This document shows positions 10,401 through 23,100 of a stretch of 64,000 nucleotides of DNA, piece after piece. This stretch comes from Azolla caroliniana (taxonomy: Eukaryota > Polypodiophyta): the NCBI GenBank assembly GCA_043228905.1, contig JBHGNT010000003.1, forward strand, positions 868,001 to 932,000. The letters are read 5' to 3'. How positions within the stretch are numbered: the first letter of the stretch is position 1; each line of letters opens with the position of its first letter. A program made the translations under genes and the position numbers. The notes under the pieces were generated by a model. That model made no database searches. It saw only the letters and a program-made list of their open reading frames with translations, and was not told the DNA's origin.

Positions 10401-10659
10401 ACAGTTCTTAGGTTTAAAATGTGGGGCAAACGAACCAAAATGTAATCCAAGGTGGTAGTACTACGAGGAAGGGCGTGAGTAAAAAAATGCATATTGAATG
10501 AGTCTTCTCGCCTTTGCCTCAATGCATAGTCTCACTCACATCGAAGAGAAGGTGAGCTACATGATGCAAATGTAGCGTCCCGATCCAACAACATTATGTT
10601 CCAGTACACAAGAACAAGAAAAGGCCAAGACGATCATTGTTTTCTAGAGTTTAAACAAG

Positions 10660-11105
10660 AACAATCTATCTATCTACCTACCTACCTATCTATATACATA
10701 TGTTGCAAGAAGCCACGAAGACTCGTGGGTGCCAGGTCCAGCCCACGTATGTATGTGTAGTGGGGTAAAAAGAGAAGGATGTAGCGCGGCCAAGCCTTGA
10801 CCCAAATGTGTGTAGGTAACTACATAAGGAAGTGAGGAGCCATGGATAAGTAAGAATTTGCAATCATTTAGTGAGCCACTTTGTATTAGTATGTATGTAT
10901 GTGTGTATGTATACATATATGTACATATGTATGTATGTATGTACTTGGCCCAAATGTGTGTAGAAGGAAGTGAGGAGCCATGGATAAGTCTGTATTATGT
11001 ATGTATGTATGTATGTATGTATGTATGTATGTATGTACGTGTGTATGTATACACGTGTGTATGTATACAAATATGTATAATGTACATATGTATGTATGTA
11101 TGGTG
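10660..11105. repeat. CTAT/TGTA microsatellites with a duplicated block
   Basis: A (CTAT/CTAC)n run at 10667-10700 and several (ATGT)n runs up to 11102 are present. A block containing 'cccaaatgtgtgtag' and 'aggaagtgaggagccatgga' occurs at 10801-10848 and again at 10949-10984. Open frames across it are translations of the microsatellite. Confidence 0.85.
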
Positions 11106-11215
11106 TGCACATGGAGGTTGCCAGAAATCTATGGAAAACTTGGAAGATATAAGAAAAACTCACATCTATGGCAGAAATTAGATAGGTAGACAGACACCAT
11201 ATATCTGTTCTCCAG

Positions 11216-12925
11216 GTACATCAGGTTGGCCATAGACCTGTGTTCATCAATCATGCTTTCCATTGGAGGACCACTGGCTTCTCTTGGATCTCTCTCAAGG
11301 TAAAAAGATTTCGTATGTATTCAAATGATATTCTGATTTCTCGTAAGAATTTGAGGTGGGATTGTTGAATCATAGATCTGATTTCCTCACAAACAAATAA
11401 AATCTTCAAAGGGTTTATAACCCTTAGGGTTAGGGCTAGCATCAGAGACTGTATTTTTAAACAGAATGATGTCCCTCGCAAGTCTCCACAAACAAACGAG
11501 ATCTCCAAAGGGTTTATAAACGTTAGTGTTAGGTTTAGCAATAAAAGACTGAACGTTTAAATAGTCTCACAAATGTTCACATTCTTAGTTTTTTTATGGT
11601 CGTTTTAGTGTTTATTGCATTGGTTTTCTTCATGTTTATCTCTTATGTTCAAATCCTTCCTTGCTTCCAACCTTGGAATCATTAGTTTGTCATTATGAGA
11701 CCATAATGTTGAAGCATTCTTAGATGCAATTTGTCATTTGTGGATCTCAATGACGTAAAAGTTCGAATTTTTTTTGTTGCCATTAGGATCAACACAAAGT
11801 GATAACTTGAAAGAAATTTCGCCATTGGGTCAAATATGCATTTTACTCTCTTGTAATTTGGCAATATTTTGGGTTAGGAAAATACATGAGATCACTAATA
11901 ACTCAATCTGTACTTGAAGTATTAGAACACTTGACACTTGAATCAAGAAAATGAATGAGATGATTGCAGTTTATGATGAACTCTAATCAAGGAAATGGAA
12001 GTAATGTTATACCTTGCTCAAATGTGGATGGCAATTCAACCTGTCATCTTTTGATAGGTTAAAAATATATGATTCAGAAAAGAAAAATGTTTTATATAGG
12101 GTTACCTTGTTTAATATATTACAATACAGATCATAAAAGCTCATCTGTAAACAAACATTTAATCTTAATTCATTTAATGAATGAATTGTGTTTCTTCATG
12201 AACTTTGAAGGACACTAGTTTTATTCTTCCAAAATGCTTTTTATGTAGAAAAGTGGGATTGAAATTCCTAAATGTGTACCGGTGGTTATTGAGGTGCCGA
12301 AAGGTAGTTTTCTGAAAAAGCGTCCAGATGGCTCAATAGACTTTGTTTTGCCATCGCCATGCCCATTTAATTATGGATCGGTGACCTCTATCCAAGGATC
12401 TGATGGTAAAATATTTTCAACCTTTTGCAACTCATGTTTTTCATCTACTTTGACCTCAATGCACAGTATATAAAGATTTATAATATATAATGTGCTCACC
12501 TTTGGGCGGGGTGTTTTCTCTATGTTGTAACAAGGGTTAACTATGCAGGTGATCCATTAGATGCGATTGTTCTTGGAGATTATCTTCCATATGGGCATAT
12601 TGGAACCTGGAGAGTGAAAGGAAAGCTCAAATTCATCGATGCTGGTATGGTTGACGATAAATTAGTATGTGTTCAACCATCTCATTTCAATGAGTCATGT
12701 TTTGATAAGTTTTTAGAAATGGGTCTTCTTAATTTATCGGGTTTTCCTGAGGTAAAAGATGGTGAGAGATCTCGGCAAGAACTTTATAACGAAGATCTTA
12801 GTGTTCTTGATTTGTTGTCCCTGACTATTATTTTTAAGGCATATGCCCCATTTAAAGGATGGGTTAATGCCACTAGGAAGAAACATGGCATGACCTCCTT
12901 TGATGGTTGGGAGTTTTATGACTGA
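11216..12925 (+). CDS. Soluble inorganic pyrophosphatase, bacterial-like subfamily, 5'-partial
   Basis: Exons 11216-11299, 12249-12405 and 12549-12925 join in frame (205 codons plus TGA). Family I pyrophosphatases split PPi to two phosphates using Mg ions. The active-site signature DGDPLDA spans the second splice; EVPKGS precedes it, and IDAGMVDDKLV supplies the further acidic residues and the lysine. The PCPFNYGSV block matches the Tyr-containing strand of the family. The C-terminus (FKAYAPFKGWVNATRKKHGMTSFDGW) has the Y-A-x2-K...N-x2-R...GW layout I associate with a bacterial subgroup, unlike the usual plant plastid or cytosolic enzymes. Exon 1 (28 codons, both ends phase 0) is less certain than the other two. 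No start codon is found: frames above 11216 are closed, so upstream exon(s) are missing from my reading or the copy is 5'-truncated. Confidence 0.75.
11388..11553. repeat. Direct duplication inside the pyrophosphatase intron
   Basis: A 65-bp block starting 'cacaaacaaa' and containing 'caaagggtttataa' and a GTTAGG-type run recurs with a period of about 100 bp. It lies in the 11300-12248 intron. Confidence 0.7.
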
Positions 12926-13221
12926 ATTTATGGATGAACTGTGGTTGCAAAGCTCTCCAATTTTTGCTTTTTTAGCGGAACTGTTTCGACATATTGAGGT
13001 CTGCTGCTATATATGGCTAAGCTGCCTATGAAAGCATAAAGAAATCAATCTCTTGTGACCTCCTTTGATGGTTGGGAGTTTTATGACTGAGTTTATGGAT
13101 GATCTGTGGTTGCAAAGCTCTCCCATTTTTGCTTTTTTAGCAGAATTGTTTCGACATATTGAAGTCTGCTGCTATATATTGCGAAGCTGCATATGAAAGC
13201 ATGAAGAAATCAATCGCTTGT
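12891..13221. repeat. 165-bp tandem duplication of the pyrophosphatase 3' end
   Basis: The unit at 12891-13055, which includes the last 11 codons, the stop and the following 3' UTR, is repeated at 13056-13221 with few changes. The second copy retains 'ttttatgactgagttt', so it duplicates the stop region outside the ORF. Confidence 0.9.
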
Positions 13222-14879
13222 ATTATTTTTGATGAATACAGATTTTCACAGAGTCTTGTATGAAATCTCATCCAGTTGGTATACGCGAGTTTAATGAAGC
13301 TTGTGTATGTGTAAAGCATATAAATGTGCGTGTGTGTGTGTTAACACGTGCAAACAAATACTGTAGATTGGGATACAACCTGGACAGTATGGGGTATTTC
13401 TGTTTTAATGGGAAATATCTCAACATTCTTTTGTATCAAATCTTGATATATGCATAGATCATCCTTCCCTCTCTTGAAATCCTATCTCATGAGAATTTAT
13501 CTTAAAGAGCAAAATGGAGCATTTAATTTAACTGCTTTTTTTTAGTGTATTATGGGCTATGAAATGAAGTGTCATGCATTTTGATGTTATGTCACTCACT
13601 GTGTACTTGTTTCCGGGAACAAACTCCCCTTGTAATAACCAATCCAAGCATTATTCTTATGCTGGTGTATGTAATAGGATGGTTTCCCCATATTGTTTTG
13701 GCTATCGATATCCCAAAACCTTCTGGTAGTAGGAACCACTAGTCTTAATGGTATGAGCAAACATCTTGCATTATTGGTGTAGCCATCTAGACCCCAAAAC
13801 TCGAGGGTGTTAGGGCCACATTTGTTATGGACGATTTACACCTCTCATAACAACATTCACATGGAAGCCAAATATTTCATCCATTGATACCTAGTCTTCA
13901 TCATTTGAAGATTTTATATTCTGTGATATCTGTGGATTGTGGAGCTCAAATAATGTGTTTGGGTCTAAAATACCCTGTTGTAGGCTCGAATCTCATTCAG
14001 GGTTAACAAATGGTGTGTGTTGTAGGCCTGATTCTCATTGAGGGTTAACAAATGGTGCACACACTCTTAATAAGATGAGTCTTATTGGTGTGTTTGATTG
14101 ATTAGTCGCTTCTAATATGTTTACATTATGCTTGCATTTACTTTGGATGACATCCTCTTCAAAAAACTAAATGTAGCTGTGATATATTCTTCATTGATGA
14201 CCAACATTATTGATCTAGTTTGTGTATGACATGCAACTTTGCAAGTATATTTCTCCTTTACGCAAGTATCTCTTGTTTATAAAAATAATTCTAAGTTGTA
14301 TTTTGCTCGGCATTCAAATGCTTGTGATGAAATGTCAATGTCCATTCATAAATGCCACAACTTGTGGGTTACTTCAGAGGCTACTCTTATGAAGACACCA
14401 CTTCTTGCCATCATATGAATAACTTCAACATAAGGGTGTTCTTTTTTCGATGATCTTTGTGATATACCAAAGCTTAAATCACCTTACTTTTATGTAATGG
14501 TCAAGGCTTGATAGACATGAATAATATTATTTAGACATGCACTCGCCCATAGAATCTTCATTTTTTTCATTCCTTTGTGGAGTAACCAATAGAAAAGTCG
14601 CATGGAAGCGTGTGCAAGACACAAATAATAAAGCATCATACCGTTTTTTAACTTGGATCAAAATCTAGATGTAAAGTCATTTTTACCCACAAAATTTAAA
14701 GTTTCACTCAAATGTGGTAGCACAACTATCTCCTTCCTTCTAGTTAAATGGTGTTATTTACTAATCCAAATAACAAATCCATGTTGTAATCAAATAATGT
14801 GACAAGACCATAATCTAGTTGACACTTTGTTCCTTTAACCACAAACATAATTGAGACTTGCTATCACATGAAATTGATT
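13222..14879. other. Gene-free spacer
   Basis: No gene is recognised. A 41-bp tandem duplication lies at 13978-14059: 'attcagggttaacaaatggtg' followed by 'attgagggttaacaaatggtg', each preceded by 'tgttgtaggc'. Confidence 0.5.
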
Positions 14880-14984
14880 AGAGAGAGAGAGAGACCCTTG
14901 ATGGATGTACCCACAGTGGCATCTAGAGAAATTAGAGATATCTATGGAGTAATAGAGAGGTGAGAAAATTGGGTTTGGAACCCA

Positions 14985-15049
<65 letters not shown>
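14880..15049 (+). mobile_element. SINE body copy 1, headless, with (TA)n(GA)n tail
   Basis: After (GA)n, the block 'gatggatgtaccca' leads into 'gtggcatctag', 'agagatatctatggagtaat' and 'gagaaaattgggtttggaac', ending in long (TA)n and (GA)n runs. It matches the 3' body of the tRNA-headed copy at 15608-15755, but the A- and B-box region between GATGTA and the body has been lost. Confidence 0.6.
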
Positions 15050-15051
<2 letters not shown>

Positions 15052-15103
15052 ATTATCGTCTTCGGAGGTCAAATATGACCTATGAGACCAAAAATATTAC
15101 ATT

Positions 15104-15382
15104 TCAAGTGATACGTGTGAAAGTGAGTAGTGACTCTCGATGTTCAAGAACTTTACCAATGAATGTTGCAATCAAGATCGCACATTGTGGTTGTGAGAGG
15201 AATTCATGCAAGGATTGGGCTCGATCGAAGAGATGTGGAAAGCATGGTCGAATATGATCAAAGGCAGAGCATTGTATCAAAGTGTGAACTTGTTTAGGGC
15301 AAAGTGGGCATAGCCGACCACTCTCATCACTTGTGCCCCAACGCCCTATCTCACATCGCAATGCATGTGAGCTAAGTCGCAT
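15104..15382 (-). pseudogene. LINE C-terminal zinc-binding relic
   Basis: A 92-residue minus frame begins RLSSHALRCEIGRWG and continues with C-x2-C (CPLC) and a later C (LIQCSAFDHIRPCFPHLF). This matches the zinc-binding region downstream of the reverse transcriptase in several plant non-LTR elements. No reverse transcriptase is present. It lies between two SINE body copies. A second shorter relic of this family is at 10290-10400. Confidence 0.6.
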
Positions 15383-15432
15383 GGAAGCAATGGTTCAAAT
15401 GGCAGATAATGGTATGGGCTCTAACATGTAAG

Positions 15433-15436
<4 letters not shown>

Positions 15437-15483
<47 letters not shown>

Positions 15484-15585
15484 CCAGATGGATGTACCCA
15501 CATTGGCATCTAGTGAAATTAGAGATATCTATGGAGTAATAGAGAGAGGTGAGAAAATTGGGTTTGGAACCCAAGATGTAGAGAG
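15437..15585 (+). mobile_element. SINE body copy 2, headless, preceded by (GA)n
   Basis: A (GA)n run of over 40 bp is followed by 'gatggatgtaccca' and the same body as copy 1 ('agagatatctatggagtaat', 'gaaaattgggtttggaac'), ending at a further (GA)n. It has the same internal loss of the tRNA-like head as copy 1, so both descend from one deleted form. Confidence 0.6.
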
Positions 15586-15607
15586 AGAGAGAGAGAGAGT
15601 TGCCTAA

Positions 15608-15755
15608 TGGATGTAGCTCAATTGGTAAGGTTGCCAATGGAGACCAGGTGGTCATGGGTTCAACCCCTACATTCCACAGTGGCATCTAGTGAATTAAGAT
15701 ATATAAAGTATGTTATAGAGAGGTGAGAAAATTGGGTTTTGAACCCAAGACATAG
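15608..15755 (+). mobile_element. tRNA-derived SINE copy 3, with A and B boxes
   Basis: The head reads 'ggatgtagctcaattggtaa' (Pol III A box TAGCTCAATTGG) and, about 35 bases on, 'catgggttcaacccc' (B box GGGTTCAACCC). The body follows: 'cacagtggcatctagtgaat' and 'gagaaaattgggttttgaac'. Box sequence and spacing fit a tRNA-derived SINE. It is the only one of the three neighbouring copies with the head. Confidence 0.7.
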
Positions 15756-16135
15756 TGCTTGTAGTGTACCCTAGTCTAGCTAACATTGTATGATGAGGAA
15801 TAATTTAACATATAAGAGGGTGTAACCAATTCTGATAACCTTATGGTTTTTTATAGCAATTTGAGGAAGCTTGCGAATGGGAACACATTTTCTATATTCT
15901 TTTCCCTAATTTGTTCCATCAACTTTTGTGGTTCCCACATTATGTAATGGAAGAAGAGTAGGGAAGCTTACATAGGCATTACCTTTTCTTTTCTTTTGTC
16001 TTTTTTTGCTTTTTGTAGGATCACATCACTATTCTTACACCCTTTAGAAAAGCAAATTCGTGTGAATTGTTTTCTTTTCATTTCTTTTCAGTTGTAAGAG
16101 GATTTACAGATTTCTTCGTAATTCGAAACAAAGAA

Positions 16136-16592
16136 ATTACTGGCCAATTGTATGTAATAATCTTGTCATATCAAATGTGATAAGGAGTAATGTGTATGCA
16201 AACTTCTTTTATCTATACTAAAGTGAATGTAAACTTGTTACCTACAAATAATGGTATTCGATACACAAAGAATTGCATGGTTGATAGTTGAGATCTACTT
16301 TAAGTTCCAAGCCAATGACCAATCTTTTCAGATGATTTCTCTTACCAAGTTTCCAAGAGATTACTGGCAATTGTATGTAATAATCCTGTCATATCAAATG
16401 TGATAAGGAGTAATGTGTATGCAAAATTCTTTTATCCATACTAAATTAAATAAACACAAAGTGAATGTAAACTTGTTACCTACAGATAATGGTATTCAAT
16501 ACACAAAGAATTGCATGGTTGATAGTTGAGATCTACTTTAAGTTCCAAGCCAATGACCAATCTTTTCAAATGATTTCTCTTCCCAAGTTTCC
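16136..16592. repeat. Tandem duplication, period 224 bp
   Basis: The block 16136-16354 ('attactgg..aattgtatgtaataa' to 'ccaagtttcc') recurs at 16360-16592. The second copy carries a 14-bp insertion (attaaataaacaca) and scattered changes. No coding content is seen. Confidence 0.9.
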
Positions 16593-19500
16593 AAAACACA
16601 AAAGGATGCCCCTACATTTTAAATCTAAAGTAATACATTAGGTTCATACAAAAATCGTGATTTTCGTGTTGTGGTTAATATGTACAAGTTTATAACTTTT
16701 GTTGCCCTCATGAGATCCATGTCGAAAACCCCTTCATAAAGGAGAGACATTGTAGAACAAGACAACTAGCATTATTACAACATTATTCGTCATCCCACTC
16801 ACGTGGTATCGCAAATTTGTTTAAGTTACCTAGGTCTCACAAACAATTGTATTGAAGAGAGGTTCTATAAAATCTATGTGAACTAGATTAGGCCAACAAA
16901 TTATTGAAGTTATTATTCATGTGGAGACCAACCTAGTCTCTAAACTCAAGAAAGCAAACAATATTGGGCTTACCCTGGTTCCCAACTAGGTAGGATTTCG
17001 GAAGGCTTTTTTGAAAAGTAGTTTTGCGTACCTAACACCATTTTGCATAAGAAATGATAAACAATTTATTCCTCCACTATAAAGTCCCTTAGTTCATAGT
17101 TCATGTGTCTTGTGAATTATCCTTAGTGATCATACATTGATGCCTTAGTTGTTGAATTCACCATTGATTTCTAGAAGGGTGGTGATCCCCTTTGTGAACA
17201 TTCAGGTGCATGGGTTCTGCCCAGTGATTTTTTTGTTTGGCATAATGTGCCAAGGGGCATTGGGAATCCATTGTAAAAAGGCATTTAAGAAAATGCAAAT
17301 AAATGTTAGGGGTATTTCTACAATTTCCCCCAATAAACTATAATATCTTAAATACATTCAAGTAGACACGTCAAGTAGTGTGTCTTGACTAGGTATTGCC
17401 CAACAAGATGTGGTTGACACATCAACAAGCTAGGTATCTTTTAAAAGTCATAATTTGGGTCCTACTTATCCACTATATCTTGCAATCTTCTTAGTTAAAA
17501 AGAAACATGTGACTTGAACAATTTGCCTAAAATTTTATGGATGTCAATATATTGCAGCAATTGACAAGATTTACTAATCAGTAACTAATTGATATGGTAA
17601 AGTTCCAATTTACTCTATGCAAGGCATAACTATGTAGCATTAACATCACTCGATGTTGAGTTACAACATAATATAAATGTATGTATAACCAAGAAACTTA
17701 TAGAATCATATGAGGAACCTTTAGTTCTTATTTTGCAATTTCAATGAACGAAAAAATGATCTCACGAATACTAGCTCCATGTGTTATTTAATTGAAAATA
17801 TTTTCAATCCAGAGGGTGGGTTAGATTGTCTAACAATCCACGTTAAAAATGTTGTAGTGACCAAAACCTGTCAATTTTAAATTAGGATCACAACATGTAT
17901 TCCAAAGTAACAAAAAGTATCTCATAAATTGAAAGTGTTGTCCAATCGTGTTCGGGACAAAACTTAAATGTTATTGCTTTTACCTCATAACAACTTCATT
18001 TGAGATGAACATAACACTCTTAGCTAGTCAAATCTATATTTTCCAACCATTGAAGAGATCGGAGCACTTATAGCAACGTTCAAGAACAAACCAGTATGAT
18101 TTACATGGACACTTTCTAAAAATCGCTCTTGTAATGTCTATCATAGCTAGAAGTACATGTAAACTTTTAAAGGTTAAGGTAATCACGTGGTGATGGATTG
18201 AAAAGATCTTCTACAATATATTAAAGATTTCGTGTTGGAATAATATCATTAGTTTTTAAGTTTCCAACCTTTAATTTCTAAAAGAGAGTATTCATCAAAT
18301 TGGTTTGGTAACAAGTTGTTGCCAACCGATTTAGCCAAATCTAGCAACTAACATATTTTATACATACATATAAATCCAAAGCAGTAGCAAGCAATCATGT
18401 AGCTAGAGAGCCTATTGTCAATAAATATTTGTAGAAAACAGAAAATGGGGTAGTAGAAACAAAAGACCAATAACCAATCTGAATAAAATATCAAAATTTA
18501 TTAATCCCTTAAAGTTTGTAAAACATTAACGATTCTTGTTGCTCAATGCTAACATGCAGGCCTCACCTTTAAGCGTATGCTTAACCATTTATGATTGTCG
18601 TAACCCTCTCTTTAGAATGTCATAAATCCTTGCCTTTTGCTAAGTTTCAAAGGGTTTGACTAATAGGATATTTCAAGAGACAAAAGAAAGGCATTAAAGT
18701 TTCAAGTAAAAGAAATGAGTTACTAGTGCGGAACCATTGTATTAACATGTGCATATTGAATATGTAGGAAATTATTGTCCACGGTAGGGAACGCACCGAA
18801 TAATCTGCCTAAAAAAAATGATTGAAGGGATCAAAAGTCAAAAGAGATCATGGTTGTTTGGGGTATATTATGAATAACTCTTGGCTTTCAAAACATTAGA
18901 GACAATCATGAATGTAATGGTGTGTCTCTAGAGGCATACATACCCAAGGATCTCTAACGAAATACAAAAATGGAAATTTAACTACACGAGAAAGATTTCG
19001 TCCATCACAGTGGGAAACAAATCAAATTAGGGTAAGAGGAATTTAATTTAATAGCAATATACAAGCTACAACCATAATCTTGTTTTCATTCTTATTTATC
19101 TTGTCATTCTAGAAACACCTTAGAGGCCTTTCGACCCACACAAGCTAAAAATATATTCAAATTTAGGATGGGGAATAATGGTCTAGGACAAATACTTCGT
19201 CTATGATGGTTTCTACATGTCACAAATCCCTTTTCTTTTTTTTACTATACATGCATTTGAGGGGTATGAGGAAAAATCAAATATATGATGAAATCCTATT
19301 TGATTGATGAGAAAGGCGAACAACGAGAGATGAGATGGAGCATCGATATTTGTCTTATGTGTGGCCCATTACGGTTTGAATAGACCTTTCTTTTGGGCTA
19401 GCTTTTCGCATTCACCTTCACTTGTGTAAGTTATGATTAGCAAGTACTATGACAATTTTGGAAGACATTAAAAGTTACAAATGTCAAACATGGAAAACAT

Positions 19501-20081
19501 CGTTTACTTCAAGATAATGCTTGCTGAGAATTCAGTCCTTTGTATAATAGTCTCATAAATATGTACCTATAATACAAACTTGAACTCCCAAATTCGTTCG
19601 CAATTCGAATGCTTGAATGCCCTCATAAAGAAGCTTGTATGCCATATATTGTTAGTTGAGGGGGGGGGAAGAGAGAGAGAGAGAGAGAACAAGTGTAATG
19701 TAGCTTGATATTGATTATGTATCATGATTGAAGTTTTAACTTCAAAACACATACGCAAGTCAAATATGTTTTCCCGAGGGAATGTTAATTTAATAACTCA
19801 GTCATGTGTTTCAATGCTTGAAGTTTACAAAACAAACATCGCGTCAATAAGAAGTTTTCAAATATAAAAATACACTTGAACGTGTCTAAGATCAATAGTA
19901 AATGACAGACCTCATACATCAATTGTATTTGGGCAAATTTAATTTATGGCACGGTTGACGCACTAAACTTGTCCAACTAGTACTAGCATCACTTTGGCCC
20001 ATCCTTGTTGTATTTAACTACTAGAATCCGGGATCTAGATAACACAAAATAGTGACTCCATCCCTTTGATAATTCGCCCTT
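16593..20081. other. Gene-free AT-rich spacer
   Basis: No open frame here has recognisable content. It is probably old, decayed transposon sequence; nothing more can be supported. Confidence 0.5.
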
Positions 20082-20102
20082 CACTACAAGAAATGTTTTG
20101 CC
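20082..20102 (+). mobile_element. CACTA-type terminal inverted repeat candidate
   Basis: CACTACAAGAAATGTTTTGCC matches the common plant CACTA (En/Spm) terminus CACTACAAGAAA. I found no matching inverted end with a 3-bp target duplication in the window, so this is at most one end of a decayed or non-autonomous element. Confidence 0.3.
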
Positions 20103-23100
20103 TTTGTGTTTTATTGATAACAAAATGTGTGCCATTCATGAAAAAGATACTTGCTAGCAATGGCCCCATCTACCCAACATTTTGTCTTTTTCCTCATAAA
20201 TCTTAGTGTGGGTTTTCTTGGTCTTCTTTCTCAAGTCACACATGTGATGTGGACAAGTTTAGATGCATTGTTCATCAAGTTTGGACCTTGTTTTGGCCTA
20301 TTTCATTTTCGAATGATAATTCTATGGACAAGTATAGTTTCCTCTTTATGCATAGAGAGTTTTGCTAGACAAATTGACTAGTTAGGCAACATATGCTCAG
20401 CAAATAGGAGATGAACATCATGCATTGTCGTGGTAATGGATCAATATGGTTATGCATATTCGAGTTGTCCATATATGGCAATAGCAATAGTGACCTCCTT
20501 GTTCGTTATGAATTATGTGACAACATCCTTCCTTTCTACATTGGAATAATTCATTCAACTTTTTCATGTATCCTATACAATTTGCATGATGAAACAAGGG
20601 TTGATGTTACCTCTAGTTTGGAAACTATCAATTGTTCTTTACATCTCATTTTCAACCCACCATTGGTGGTTATTTGTCTCTCCTTATCAACCCAATATGT
20701 TTCTATTTAAACCAAGTCCATTCTTGATGTGTTTCCACATCTAACATGGAATTCAGGTACATTTCAATGAATGTGGATGGTATTACCCCGTAACGAGTCT
20801 AACTTCCTCTATGTTACAAAGCAAATGGCAAAAAATTCGATAATAATCACATCACAAAAGCAACCACTCTACACTACCTCAGAAGTTGTACCAACCTCTA
20901 ATGTGTGTGTGTGTCTAGGCATGCGTGCATGCCTAAATGTGAAGTACAGGTCTTGAGATTGTATTTCAACTTACATGGATTCCTTGGCAGAAGTATGTTC
21001 GGAAAGGAGGGTTGGGTAGATGGAGTCAAAAGTTAGATTGGCGAATGTGACAAGTTGAGGGACATCGAGAAAGAGATGATGAGGCAACTTATGCTAGGAA
21101 TACTTTCTCTAACAAATTTATGTAATCAATCAACCATGTATTAGCTCTTAGAAAAAATAGAACTTCTTTCTCCACATGGAAACGGTATGTCGAATTATTT
21201 TCAAGTGACATTATCAAGCACATTCTAACACGGCTTGTATTACTAAATAATATCATTTCCTTTGTGCAATAATGTGAAGATATATATCATTGTAGGGTTA
21301 GAAATTATATGGTAAGTTAGCCATTAAGAATGCATATAAACTTACACATTTTGAAATATGACATGATAATAATCTCGAGAAAGATTTGCAAGAAAAAAGC
21401 TAGTGCAAACGTATCATTTAATGTTTTCGAAGGATAATCTTATCCACCCATTGGAGTCTATATTAAGTAACATGATCAAACATTTCCTTATTATTTAGTG
21501 TGCCTAATTGCATCCTAACATAATACCTCAAATTATATACCCGTCTAATTGGTTTGAATCAATCAATGATAATTTGACCCACATTATGATGTTGCATGTT
21601 CTTTATTCCTTAAAAAAATGGTGTAGAGTTAAATCAAATGATGCTTTATCCCCATCTTAAAACATTCACATTGTCAAAGTCTCAATAGGTTATCCTCCAC
21701 TATAGACACAACATGTTTCACTCATTTGGTTGGGCTTTTGTTTCCAACTTCTACATATGAAATGACACTATATTTCTCAAGGTACAAAGCAAATGTGTTG
21801 CCACATCATGCAATAAGCCCATAGACACTATAGTCTATCAAAGTGAAGCATCTCAACCGGAAAAAGGAAATTATATCTTCTAGCACATTGTGCAAGATCA
21901 TGTGCATTATGCACTTTTCAAGTGAAGTGTCAAATTGTATGCACTCTCATGTTCGCTAGAGCATGCTCTGAATGTTTATTTAGCATGGACTCTCTAAAGC
22001 CATCATTATGATAAAATTAGTGTGAAAAGTAACCTTAAAGAGCCTAAAAGTAGTCGTGTCTTGTTAGCACTTCCTTTCATAAGCCCAACTTATTGCTTTC
22101 AACCAATAGAGAATGAACAATGAATTTGTAAAGAAATTTCTTTAGATTAACTATAAGTATGTATGGAGCTCAAACAAAAAAGAATAACGACCACGACATC
22201 ACAACGATTCCTCCAAACTTGAAGCCACACTCTTGAGATTTCAAACGAGAAGCTTTACTAATACATCTTCATGATCGAATATTTATGTTTAATAACAATG
22301 TTAAAGCAAGGTCGTGTCTCTTTAAGTTACAATTTGGTAAGGGAGTGTGCAAAGTCTTTCATGTGATATGCATAAAGGCAATAAACACTTCACTTTGTGC
22401 TTCCGCATGTAATGGCCTTGTTAATAATAAAAGTGACTACGCATAATTTTATAGAACTGTTAGAACTTTTTAAAGAGTCTCTTACATGATGTACAAAGAC
22501 AATGCTTATACATGGTGCTTGACTTTTTAGAACGATCGAGCTTTGAACCGTAACTAGACAAAAGGAATATATATAAATCCATTGATTTTAGTAACCTTGC
22601 AAATAACTTGGTTTTACTCGTGATCCATCTCTCTTCCACTCCCTGTCCTATTTGCTAATCATAAATCAGGAATGCCTTGTTTAAAGATACAAATTCAATA
22701 GTGCATTACATTATCCTATGCATGTTAGCTCTTAAATTTTCATGTGTACCTCAAGCAAATGAGGGATAGCTTATGTGCTCTATGACAAAACTGTGAGTAT
22801 CTATCTAAAAAGAGTTACATGAGTAAAATGAAAAGAATAACAAAACCTTGCACCACGTAGAAACATGAAATGGAGCTTTGATACCCGATTCATAAAGTTG
22901 CCCCTCAATGTGAGCGAAGGTACCAAGGATGATCTCGAGGTATACCCATGATATTTTTCATAATATCAAAATTGCCCCTGATTCGACCATAGAAAGAGCA
23001 ATGTGTCATCTTCTTAAACCTAAACTTTATAAGAGGTAAAAAATGAAGATGCAATGTGCAAAGCAATTGGATTGGCATTTTACACAAACTTATTGGATTA

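Noticed and set aside
10858-11181. Open frames of 70-107 codons on both strands
   Set aside because: They consist of MYVC/YIHT repeats, the translation of the ATGT microsatellite. The same holds for 25308-25700 and 29938-30129.
13056-13221. A second pyrophosphatase gene fragment
   Set aside because: It is the downstream half of a 165-bp tandem duplication carrying only the last codons and UTR, so not a separate gene.
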